DNA from: Pachyseris speciosa | Lineage: Eukaryota > Cnidaria > Anthozoa > Scleractinia > Pachyseridae | Direction of reading: 5' to 3' | Length of the DNA stretch: 64,000 nt | Assembly: GCA_016490735.1 (NCBI GenBank) | Contig: JAEMWC010000362.1 | Span: 1 to 64,000, forward strand | In this document: positions 48,301 through 56,000 of the stretch, piece after piece | How the letters are laid out: each line of letters begins with the position of its first letter | Position numbering within the stretch: position 1 is the stretch's first letter | Notes under the pieces: model-generated | What the model was told of the DNA's origin: nothing | The model's database searches: none | Seen by the model: the letters and a program-made list of their open reading frames with translations, nothing else | Program-made: the position numbers and the translations under genes

Positions 48301-51300
48301 AAGCTCAGCACGTGCAAGGCTCCTAACTACCTTACTCTTCAGCAAATCTTTTTACGCAGACACACTCTCTTGGAGCACAACCTTACAAAGATATGCCCAG
48401 GAAAATGTTTTTCGGTCTTGCAAACTAGAAAATATACGATTGAGTGCCGGCGTGTCAAATATACATTTCACATATGCTTAAGTTAAGTCTTAATTAACGA
48501 CTCAAACTTCATCAGCCAGATGAACTTCCAATTTCTACATAATAAGATTATTCGTTCAAAAAGAAGGAAATGAATAAAGTCAGTTCTGCTTCGGGTTTTC
48601 CACTGCTTCTCAAGCAAGTAATCATTAACGAGTGTTGTGCCATGTTTACTGAGTGGAAGGTTTCAGGTTACACAGCCAGTAGTTTTTGCGGTTTTATGCA
48701 AATTTTAGCCTGCATCGCTTTGTGATCTGAGCAAAATACGGCAAGCAGTCGCCAATGGACATTTGCTTGTGGAAAACTAGCACTTAATTTTCCTAGCGAA
48801 TTCAGAAAACACAACCATATATCGTATTGACGACAGAACCGATAAAAGTTGTCATTTCAGCGCTAGCGGGAGCAAGGAACACCAGAGGAACAGTAACCAT
48901 TCGCAATCGATCTTCGTCTGTTTGTTTACAAGAGGACTGCACCATTTCAATTCGTGATGAACTCCATGATGCTGTCTTCATTTGCACAGAAGGGAACAAC
49001 ATGTATTCAATTAAAACAATACCTGCATTCGTAAAGTGCTACGCAAAATTAATTGATTTCACATTGTAAAATCATCCGAAATTTATGCCAAAAATTTTCA
49101 TGTCAGCGAGTCTTATGCTACGCGAATTGCATGGCGCGCAACGCGAATCGCATTACGCAGGAAACGCGACGCGACTGGCAACTTACTTTTGGGCGGTACA
49201 TGTAATCAATATTAGTGCACTACTCGTACATGTAACATCTAAGGAGAACACGGGTCCTTAACATTTACATGGAATACCCAGAAATTCTGGTTGGAAAATG
49301 AAATGGTACATACCATTACATTTGGAACTTTTCAGAAATTATACAATGTAGACCATCGGGTTAATCAATGCACTTTCTCTTTTCTTTTTGAGATTTCCAG
49401 TTGATACTAATACATTTTGTGATTTGTCCATTTTGCATTTGGGCAAGCTGCAGCACTGAATATTTACACCTAGAATTGCCACCCAGGTGGAACATGTAAA
49501 TGGCAAGATAGCACAAGAGTTTCAAATTTTGAAGAGAATGATTATTTTTTATTGTACCACATTAAAACCTTATGAGAGCAGTCAAATTGTGGCTTGCTTC
49601 ACAGGTAGATTGAGATGAAATTATCTAGTTACCATTCCCTTGGGACCTAGGGTGCTTTTAATAAGATCTCCTATAGCAATGGCACCAACAAACGATGACT
49701 GAAAGAGACAAAAAAAGCACAATTTAAAAGTTAATATGAACACCTTTACAACACCACGATTAATGACTTGGTGACTACCTTATCGGAAATTGGTCATTTT
49801 GTGGGTTCATAGTAAACCCATGAATGGATGTACAAATTTGAAAATATGGAATAATGCTTACTAGCGTGACATGTCAAGATGTAATTGGATGACAGAAGCA
49901 CTAAACAGTCAATATGTAAACCCACATTAAGCAATCACGGTATTTAACAAGAATTTCTAAGAATGTCTACAGATCGATGTTAGTTCATTTCTATGATTAC
50001 GTGTTGACATTTCTGGTTTACATATTATAACATATTTTTCCCATAGACACAGATCATATATTGAACCACAGGAGAAGGATTAAAGATGCAGCTGGTTGTT
50101 TCATTACAAACCAACACAATGACCAGCTCCCAGTTGGCTTGTTGCCTCACCAGATGCAGAGCAACACTAGTATCACAGAGGTCAAGGGCTCAAATAACAT
50201 ACATTGTAAAAGCCTGGCATTTTTTAGGCTTCCTTTTTGTACATGCTTAAGTAGTGTTCACAACTACCATGTTCTCTCAAATCATTCTTTGATCTTTCTC
50301 CAGAAGTTCAAACTTGTGATTTACAAATTCACATTCAGCTACATCTCTGGAACATAATCTTAATATAATGAGCCCCAGTGTAACAAAATGCCTATTATAA
50401 TGAACACAACACAGAAGCCCAAACTTGAAATCCCAGAAATATAACAGATTATTACAGTGTCATTTAAAAAAGTGGCACTTCCACTAACTTGCACCAAGTT
50501 TTATATTCTTACACCAAACATGCACTTTTGCACAAATGCAGAGATGGGCTATGCCCTTTGCAGATTATACAATTAGAATTAGAATAACAATAATTTTGTG
50601 ACCCACAATAACCCAATTTTTTGGCAAGATTTCTGCACAGCCACATATATTAAGGCTACTTCCTACATTCAAGGGTAAGAAAAATTGATTTCCCGTTTAA
50701 TCCACTAAATTGAAGTTAAGTATCTTAATGAACATTTATCCAAAAAAATCTGAAATCCTGAAAAGTGTGCTAGTAATTTTTGATAAAATATTTTCAAATG
50801 AAAGTTAATAAATTAGTAAGGTGTCATAATCTGATAAATGCATGGGCTCCCACAGGCAATTTTCGCAACAAACTCGTTCATCTGGGGAGCTCGATTGATT
50901 ACAGACAGGATTCAGCTTCCTTGGTTTTTTTTTCATGGCCTTTCCCTTTGGCTTTCGCGACCTTTCCCATTTTACGGCTGACTGCTCTGAAAATAGCAAC
51001 GTGACCAGGATACCATGTTTTTCCCGGGAAATTTCCGTTCTATTGTAGTGGACACCACAGTATATAAGAGTCCATCCATTTTGCAAGTACTGCTGTTTCA
51101 CTGGTTCACAGTTTAAGGAGGAGATGATATCTCCAGTGGAGATGCTGGATGTTAACAAACCTTTGTGAGCTAAACTCTTGCGCTTGATTTTTGGAAGAAT
51201 GTATTGGCTTTGAATGAATTCTCAGGGTAAGTAGATTTGACAGATTTTCATCAAATTTACCCAACATATTTCAGGTCTCGACAAACAAAACAGTGTCAGG

Positions 51301-52659
51301 AAATTTTGATATTTCAAGCAAGCATTTACGCTATACCTCTCCCATATTTTTAGTGATGCTAACCTTGACCCCAGATATCTAGTTAACCAATCAATATATC
51401 AGAAAAGACTGACACCATTTTGTTGATTGATGCCTTGAGAATAATACTGGGCACTTAGTTTACTCTTCCTGTGGCATTTGATACCCAATAAATTCACCCA
51501 AGCAGATCACTATTGTTTTGGAGTTCAGCGGCTTGTTGGCATTTCGTAAAATTATAGTTTTTGTCAAAAACTACATTTATTATGCTTTCTATTGATATAG
51601 AGTATGCTAGAGTTTACTTTAAAATGACGCGCGTACAAATTCTTTCCTGAAGGGCACCCTCAAAGGTAGGCAGTAACCTTAACTATTTATATATATTTTG
51701 TGACTCAAACTCTATCCACCCTTGCCATTTTTTAAACAGGGTTAGTGTAACAGTGATACATGTCCAATCAACATATTGGGCTGTACAGAAATCTTTCCAA
51801 ATAATTATATATTTTTTACATGAAACATAAAATGGTCATTTTCTTCCTTTGTTGGTTCGTAATATCCCCGTGAGTGGTGAATATATGAAAATGAATATAT
51901 GAAAATCATATATTTCAACTGCGGATTAATGATTAAATATGTGACTGATCATCGCAGTTATGAACACTACTTAAGCAGTAGTGAAAATAAAGCCTGAAAA
52001 AAATTCAGGTTTGTACAGGATTCGAACCCACGACCTCTGTGATACCGGTGCAGCACTCTACTGACTGAGCTAACAAGCCATCTGGGAGCTGGTCGTTTTG
52101 TTTTTAATTTCGGTGATATGTGAATTGTCTGCCCTCTCCCTTTCAATCCAAATCCACCTCCATTACTGTGTGAAATAAATGAACCAATGTGCAGGAGGTA
52201 AGAAACGTACATGTAACACAAACACATCCAAGGCACGAAAGAACGACTAGACAGGATATTTCTACAGAAAGAGGGAGTGGAATTTTCATCCTAAAATGAA
52301 TAAGCTACGAAGCTGGGTGTGACAATACTGTCAAAACACAACTCGAATTAGCCACTGCTCTGGAGAAAGAATTTGGACAAGAGAAAAAAAATCACCAAAA
52401 ACACTTTCAGACGGATTAACAAGTGACAATAACTAAGGAAAACAAGTAAGCCACATTTCCAACAAAAACCGAACTGTTTTCTCTACTTACAAGGCGAGCT
52501 GTCTCGGCTCTCTCCTCTTCGGCACCTTGATTTAGAATCTGCACTGGATTGAGCGAAACCTGATAAAAAGAGAGCAAAAACACATGAAGGATACATCAAG
52601 GATGACAAAACATCACATCTATGGAAAGAATGGGTAACAGAACAACATAAATGTACCAT
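27313..52659 (-). CDS. CCT2: T-complex protein 1 subunit beta (chaperonin CCT2), 16 coding exons; last exon not found
   Basis: Exons in gene order: 52657-52659 (ATG only), 52491-52559, 49633-49698, 44764-44875, 42703-42779, 41622-41861, 38816-38891, 38567-38667, 32242-32307, 32069-32130, 30922-31025, 30171-30262, 29271-29427, 29002-29105, 28176-28275, 27313-27454. All borders are GT-AG and phases agree, giving 523 codons plus two bases; human CCT2 is 535 aa. CCT2 is one of eight subunits of the cytosolic TRiC/CCT ring that folds actin, tubulin and other proteins using ATP. Visible group II chaperonin motifs are STLGPKGM (39-46), VTNDGATIL (61-69) and the catalytic GDGTT (94-98). Beta-specific stretches include [37 protein letters not shown] and [20 protein letters not shown]. 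The missing end should be about ten residues after KAAPR. The start exon is inferred from an AAAAATG|GTACAT junction with correct phase. Introns hold many transposons, including the THAP/YqaJ element and the nested Tc1-like pair. Confidence 0.95.
28486..28880. repeat. Poly-C tracts and a ~20-bp minisatellite in a CCT2 intron
   Basis: C runs lie at about 28491-28507 and 28543-28555. At about 28787-28875 a unit CGCCCTCTGTTCCCTCCCT (19-20 bp) repeats five times with small length changes in the C run. On the other strand this is G-rich and could form G-quadruplexes. Confidence 0.85.
29678..29930. mobile_element. Foldback MITE with ~100-bp arms in a CCT2 intron
   Basis: The left arm (CAGAGGAGTCCTATTTGACT, GTATTTCCAGTTAAATTCA, TTGTTGATTTGAATCA) is the inverse complement of the right arm (TTGATTCAAATCAACGAGAT, TTGAATTTAACTGGAAATAC, GTAGAATAGGACTTCTCTG). 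The total is about 250 bp, with no coding content. Confidence 0.72.
30453..30575. mobile_element. Small MITE (123 bp) with CAGGGTTCGAAACTAA TIR
   Basis: It starts CAGGGTTCGAAACTAA and ends with the exact inverse TTAGTTTCGAACCCTG. GTTTT flanks both sides (30448-30452 and 30576-30580), a possible 5-bp TSD. It lies in the CCT2 intron between the exons at 30171 and 30922. Confidence 0.8.
32520..32842. mobile_element. 323-bp MITE with ~100-bp TIRs (copy 1)
   Basis: It begins GAAGGCCTCGGAGCATAACC and ends with its inverse. Arms of about 100 bp are complementary (TTCGATTTTGCCTGGATTTG opposite CAAATCCAAGCAAAATCGAA). The copy at 35243-35565 has identical length and about 98 percent identity by eye, so both insertions are recent. 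Confidence 0.85.
33140..33255 (+). repeat. Degenerate telomere-like (TTAGGG)n tract
   Basis: Units such as TTAGGGTTAG, CTAGGGCTAGGGATAGGG and GGTTAGGGTTAGTG repeat with substitutions over about 110 bp inside a CCT2 intron. A nearby open frame (33107-33676) reads through it with repeated Leu-Gly, which is a repeat artefact. Confidence 0.65.
34060..34235 (+). mobile_element. tRNA-derived SINE, family 2 (plus strand)
   Basis: A B-box GGTTCGAATCC follows an altered A-box region. The body then has CACTACTGCTTAAGTTGTGT and TCATAACTGCGGCGATC, matching the minus-strand copy at 51955-52100. Confidence 0.7.
35243..35565. mobile_element. 323-bp MITE with ~100-bp TIRs (copy 2)
   Basis: Same ends and length as the element at 32520-32842, with roughly seven single-base differences. 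AATT lies directly outside both ends (35239-35242 and 35566-35569) and could be a 4-bp TSD; copy 1 has AATT on one side and AATA on the other. Confidence 0.85.
35866..36315 (+). mobile_element. tRNA-derived SINE, family 3, full length (plus strand)
   Basis: The head GGTTAGCTCAGTGGTAGAGC (A-box) and GGTTCGAACCCC (B-box) resemble a tRNA, but the acceptor and anticodon stems do not pair well and a long body follows. The body includes GAGAAAGTGCTGCCTTTGTA, GGGACGTAAAAGAACCACTA and GTGACCACCCCTAGTGTCTG, and it ends in a TTA microsatellite. The same body occurs truncated at 42068-42230 and inverted at about 62880-63900. Confidence 0.85.
36575..36810 (-). repeat. Interspersed repeat, copy 2, interrupted by a mariner-like insertion
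   Basis: It matches the repeat at 12-240 (AAT run, TACAATTTAGAAAATTTACA, AAACCAGTAGGTTTTCTTG). Its sequence resumes at 37602-37635 after the inserted element. Confidence 0.75.
36811..37599. mobile_element. Mariner/Tc1-type element (789 bp) with TA TSD
   Basis: The left end CCATAAAGACTCACAGATAA and the right end inverse CTGTAAAGACTCACAGATAA form the TIR. TA flanks both ends (36809-36810 and 37600-37601). The uninterrupted relative at 191-215 has a single TA at the same place, which proves the boundaries. Each end is followed by a GCTGCACCCCCGA-like block. No transposase was recognised. Confidence 0.87.
38011..38282. mobile_element. Foldback MITE (~270 bp) in a CCT2 intron
   Basis: The left arm (ATGAGGTTTTCTGCCCAGTT, ACCGGGCTGGCTTAGC, CCTTATTTCTTCATAAAA, TTTTGGTTGTGTTT) is inverted in the right arm (AAACACAACCAAAATTTTAT, GAAGAAATAAGGAATC, GCCAGCCCAGTAAAGC, GGAAAACCTCAAAT). 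The arms are about 120 bp each. It ends about 290 bp before the exon at 38567. Confidence 0.75.
39412..39537 (+). pseudogene. THAP zinc-finger exon, frameshifted
   Basis: From the ATG the frame reads [13 protein letters not shown]. After a shift of reading frame near 39450 it continues as [20 protein letters not shown], then RRWIRLIIK, up to a good donor (AAG|GTATGA). The CxxxxC start, FxxFP and RRWI match the beginning of the THAP DNA-binding domain used by P-element/Kolobok-type transposases and cellular THAP proteins. The later Cys-x2-His would be in a following exon that was not found. Confidence 0.6.
40085..41230 (-). pseudogene. YqaJ-type (PD-(D/E)XK) nuclease gene with SWIM-like N-terminal part, broken
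   Basis: Reading the minus strand from 41230, the first block has [17 protein letters not shown] and NIECQWRK, resembling the SWIM-like zinc region found in animal YqaJ proteins, then an in-frame TGA. A frame at 40379-40810 has [25 protein letters not shown] and [20 protein letters not shown]. The expected nuclease motif is (E)VKCPY, so the catalytic lysine is replaced by Met. A further frame (40086-40337) has [20 protein letters not shown] and [16 protein letters not shown], the usual C-terminal part. Stops, frameshifts and the lost lysine make it a pseudogene. Confidence 0.75.
42068..42230 (+). mobile_element. SINE family 3, 5'-truncated copy
   Basis: It starts within the body at CTGCTGCCTTTGTAATGACA and includes TGTGGGACGTAAAAGAACCA and GTGACCACTCCTAGCGTCTG, matching the full-length copy at 35866. 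The tRNA-like head is absent. Confidence 0.75.
42800..43160 (-). mobile_element. tRNA-derived SINE, family 4 (minus strand, copy 1)
   Basis: It shares AGAGGCTACAATTAGC, CTACATCGGACGCAT and AGGAAAAAGAGAAACA-type blocks with 54605-54960. At its right end the minus strand shows a tRNA-like head with GGTTCGATGTCC as a degenerate B-box (about 43090). Confidence 0.7.
43570..44108. repeat. Pair of ~180-bp direct repeats flanking a foldback MITE
   Basis: The segment 43570-43750 (GGGAACACGGCAGTCCATCT, GAACTTGCAAACATTCGTAT, ATAGACACTTGTCTTAACAT) recurs at about 43930-44108 in the same orientation (GGAAACACGGCAGTCCATCT, ACATTCGCATAGACACTTCT) with about 85 percent identity. Confidence 0.75.
43818..43912. 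mobile_element. Foldback MITE, short relative of the 5940-6190 element
   Basis: The ends AGTCTCTAATTTTTGGCG and CGCCAAAATTAGAGACTA are inverted. The middle has CGTCTCCTCGCAACTTCG, shared with the element at 5940-6190. It sits exactly between the two direct repeats. Confidence 0.72.
44262..44665. mobile_element. Foldback element (~400 bp), near-palindrome centred at about 44455
   Basis: GATGACGTCACAAAAAC at the left is opposed by TTTGTGATGTCACAC at the right. Around the centre, CAGCAGAGCATAACAGTGCT mirrors AGCACTGTTATGCTCTGCTG and AATCCTTCTAAATTTTACT mirrors AGTAAAATTTAGAAGGATT. It lies about 100 bp from the CCT2 exon at 44764. Confidence 0.78.
45602..47613. mobile_element. Inner Tc1/mariner-like element (2012 bp) nested in the outer one
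   Basis: TA (45600-45601 and 47614-47615) flanks a perfect 18-bp inverted end CAGTACAGCTCAAAGGTA. Subterminal DNA is packed with GCGTTAACGC and AAGCGCGCTT motifs at both ends. A plus-strand frame near 46607-46853 encodes an acidic Glu/Asp/Ser-rich stretch ([20 protein letters not shown]) after a frameshift; its identity is unknown. Confidence 0.82.
48030..48545. repeat. Tandem duplication (~240-bp unit) inside the outer element
   Basis: Blocks such as CTTTTTACGCAGACA, ACAAAGATATGCCCAGGAAA, ATGTTTTT(A/C)GGTCTT and ATACGATTGAGT(C/G)CCGGCGTG occur at 48088-48200 and again at 48340-48450, in the same order and orientation. Confidence 0.75.
50112..50345 (+). mobile_element. SINE family 2, diverged copy
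   Basis: It starts TGACCAGCTCCCAGTTGGCT and has ATCACAGAGGTCAAGGGCTC in the B-box place and CTTAAGTAGTGTTCACAACT in the body. It matches 51955-52100 inverted, with many substitutions including a lost B-box core. Confidence 0.65.
51840..52100 (-). mobile_element. tRNA-derived SINE, family 2 (minus strand)
   Basis: On the minus strand the head GGCTTGTTAGCTCAGTCAGT (A-box) is followed by GTGGGTTCGAATCCTGTACA (B-box), the hairpin CCTGAATTTTTTTCAGG, the body CACTACTGCTTAAGTAGTGT, and a tail with repeated GAATATATGAAAA/TCATATATT. Confidence 0.82.
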
Positions 52660-53010
52660 TTTTGGTGCAAATTTCTACACAAGCACGTGTGAACGAAAAA
52701 ATTTGAAGTTTCCAGGAGTATTGAGCCTGCGATCACAAAGGGAACGAAAATCCGTCTGGCGGTTCATTTATGCTCTAACGAAGTGTAGCAGGAAGTATTG
52801 CGATTTGTTCCGAAAGTCTTCCGAAGTGTTCCGAATCCACTTCCGTGACCAGACACAAGTTGACGTCAATGTCACGAGGATGGAAAGTGTTGTAAGACTG
52901 AAAATGGCGTCCGGATCTTAGGCGCAATCACCTGAACATAGTGACAAATACTCTGGTTTCACGCATTCTGTTGAGGATTTTATCTCGTGAATAGATCATA
53001 CGTCTTCGCC
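52660..53010. promoter_or_regulatory. Candidate bidirectional promoter of CCT2 and RAB21
   Basis: The start codons of CCT2 (52659, minus) and RAB21 (53011, plus) are 351 bp apart on opposite strands. Between them lie an ETS-type site (CACTTCCGTG, about 52838-52847), a perfect CRE half-palindrome TGACGTCA (52861-52868) and a YY1-like AAAATGGCG (52901-52909), with several CCGAAG/TTCCG variants at 52810-52835. There is no TATA box. Such a set is typical of housekeeping divergent promoters; the transcription starts are not known. Confidence 0.65.
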
Positions 53011-56000
53011 ATGGCAGCAGCGTCGCGGAAAAATCAATTCAAAGTTGTTCTTTTAGGGGAGGGTTGCGTCGGTAAAACTTCCCTTATGCTCCGTTACGTT
53101 CAAGACAAGTTTAACGAAAAGCATTTAACAACTCTGCAAGTAAGTTATTTCTTTTTTTAGGTTTATGATATGGTGAATATTAACCAAACATCTGTAATGA
53201 CAAAACGCTAGCGTGATAATCGAAGAAATGCTCGAGTGCATGCTTTTGTGGAACGACGAAAGTAGTTTTGGTCTTTATGTTCTCGCAAATATTGCTGACC
53301 ATGGCTATATATATCACCAGGTCATGATTGTTTCATATAGAATATTATTTGACAGCTCAGACAATTATACACTTATTAGGTAGCGACTATTGGCAACTGT
53401 ACAATTTTAAGATAATGAAATTGAAACATGTACATGCATATACCAACTAACCGTAAAGTCCATCACCATTATGTATATTTATCTTCGAAATGAGAACTTA
53501 ACTCCCGCGTCAGTCTTAAAAAGAAAATTTATCGAATAGAGAAAACTTTTAAAATTTCAAATAAAAAAACAAAGTAACAATATACAGTAACATGATTAGT
53601 AGGCATTAACTTGACTTAAACCACCTGTTTCTCTCTTTTTTAAGCAAACGTTTAGGAGAATATACAACTAACTGTCAAACAACACCTGCCCTGTCATTAA
53701 CTACATGTCAATTTTTGCAGAAAGGGAAAACAGTTTGTTTATTAGGAACTATCAGAATCAAGAATGGATGTAATTTGTTCGTACTTTACTTCAACTGTTA
53801 ATATATTGTTATTTCAAGTTTTAGTTGGGAAAACTCCACCAGCATAAGGCTATGTCTACACTATACGGGATAGCTCTTGTGCCGGCACTAAAACCATATC
53901 GGATAGAGCTTTTTTTCACATTCAAAATGATGACTTCGGCACCATTTTTGCGTCGGAGCGTTGCTGGGCTGCTGCAGTCTTGAAAGTGAATCATCACATC
54001 AGATAGGTTTTCGTGACACTTTCTGGAGTAGTGTGAACAAAGAATCAAACCAAAATGGAAATCAACAACGAGGAGCAAGGATTGGATTCTAGTGGAAAGA
54101 TGGCGGCGGTTTTGGGCCACTTCTGTTCACACCAGGCCGGAGTATTTTTCACAACAGCATGAAATGATATCCAGCATAGTGTAGACATAGCCTAAATTCC
54201 TAGCTTAACTAGGTGGTCCAGTTCTCCTAACTGCGAGGATCATTCTTCATTTGATTTTAAACTGTTATCATGGCATGATACAAAAAAACATTAGTATAAT
54301 TTTAATGTGAGCTATCTAGAACTGTACTGTACCCAAAATAGCTATTCAACATCCAATTAGGAGGCAGTAGAGGAAGCAGTACTGACTACAGTGGAACTCA
54401 TAGCTATGACCCCCTTACAGCTTCTCCAGCCTGTCATCAGTAGCCATTGCGCAGCTGATATTGGTAACAATAAACAAAGACAGCTGGTCACAGAGAGCTT
54501 GGGAGCATGCTAAAAGACAGCAAAAAGGGTGATTTGATATCGCTTGTGAATCCCTACTTTCTTTGAGTTTCTTGTCTGAAAACAGCTGTTAATACAACAA
54601 GAGGCTACAATTAGCTTAAACTCATGCCTCCAAAAATACATTTCTTATCCCTAAGTTTTCAGGAAACGAGAAAAAGAGAAGTCTGTCCTCCTTCTACATC
54701 GGACGCATGGCGCTTGTTTGCAGTGTATATCCATAAACCGCTATTAACATATATCCCTTTAAAATTACAAACCGCTTTATAACTCAACCATTGATAACCA
54801 TAACTGTAACACTTCTAAAACAAAATTTATAATAAAGGAAGATGAAAAAGAGAAACAAAAGAAAAAAAAAAGGTGGCAGGAATTGAACCCAGGTCGTGTG
54901 CATCAAAGGTGGTCACATTAACCACTTCACCATGGGATGTTCTGCATAGCTAATGAGACAAAAATAGTCTATTTTTTCCAAAATGACTTAGCATAATATT
55001 GTTCAGTGGATATTTCTACTCACTGTTTGAGAAAGGAAACGGTTATTGAACGGGTGTAGGATATGATATGAGAAGCCTTCAAAATTATCGAAGCATCTCC
55101 TGAGAAAAGCAATGAAAAAGAACTGAAGGTTTTCTTTGGCAATCTTTCTTAGTTTTCCCCAGCAGGTCACTCAACTGCACAGTGCACGCAAAGGTCACTC
55201 AAGTCACATGCTTGACACGTGAAGACCCTTCTGTGCAGTTGTGCATGTTGGCCACATGTGCTAGGAAAATCGTGACACAAAGACTAAAAATAGAAGAAGA
55301 AGGAAAAAAAGAACAGAGCCAAATCCTAGACTTGTCGCCTTTCAGGCACGAGTAACTAGGACCACAGTTTCATTCCTTAATGGTGATCTTACTCATTAAA
55401 AGGGATTCCTTCACTACATGTGATATGAAAAACTGGAATTAAGCACTAACCGACATCTTTCATCTAATCAGTTTTGCTTAGTTTTCTTTGTAATACCATT
55501 ATATAATAATTATAACACAACACTAGCTTGGGCACTTTCTCTTGGTGGTCCAGCGTTCAACTTTTCTTTAAAATATTTTCTCAAACTGTTGAACTTGGTA
55601 CTTACTGCAAATTTTCTCTTTTTTATAGCAGATGAAATTTTGGACATTTTTTGTTATTTATTTTGACTGATGTGAGTAATGGGTAACTCATGTGGGTGTC
55701 CAGAAAATATCCCTCCCCTCCTCAGGAAAGGCCATAGGAACTAAAGGCCAAGGCTGTAAATAGAACTATGAAACCAAGATTCATCCAGTTTCAGTGACAA
55801 GTACTGTTGTTAAATGAACTGAACATGATGTACGGTATGTTTTTTTTTCTTTTCTTCAGGCTTCATTCTTAAATAAAAGATTAAATATAGAAGGTCAACG
55901 AGTGAACATTGCAATTTGGGTAAGCTTAAGTATGTGTTTCTAAAAGAACATATTTTGAATATAGACTGGAACTCTGCTTAAGTCAACATACTCAGAACTG

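Larger units (their letters stand above)
45182..49202. mobile_element. Outer Tc1/mariner-like element (about 2.0 kb once the nested insert is removed)
   Basis: TA (45180-45181 and 49203-49204) flanks ends CAGTACAGCTCAAAAGTAAG and, inverted, CATGTACCGCCCAAAAGTAA. Both ends continue GTTGCCA and then subterminal repeats of GCGATTCGCGT type (for example GCGCTATGCGATTCGTG at the left, GCGCGCAACGCGAATCGCAT at the right). No intact transposase was recognised. It is split by the element at 45602-47613 and contains a tandem duplication at about 48030-48545. Confidence 0.75.

Noticed and set aside
50650..51687. Possible 1-kb element with TTAAGGnTACT ends
   Set aside because: The inverted similarity is short and mismatched and no TSD could be fixed, so it is not reported as an element.
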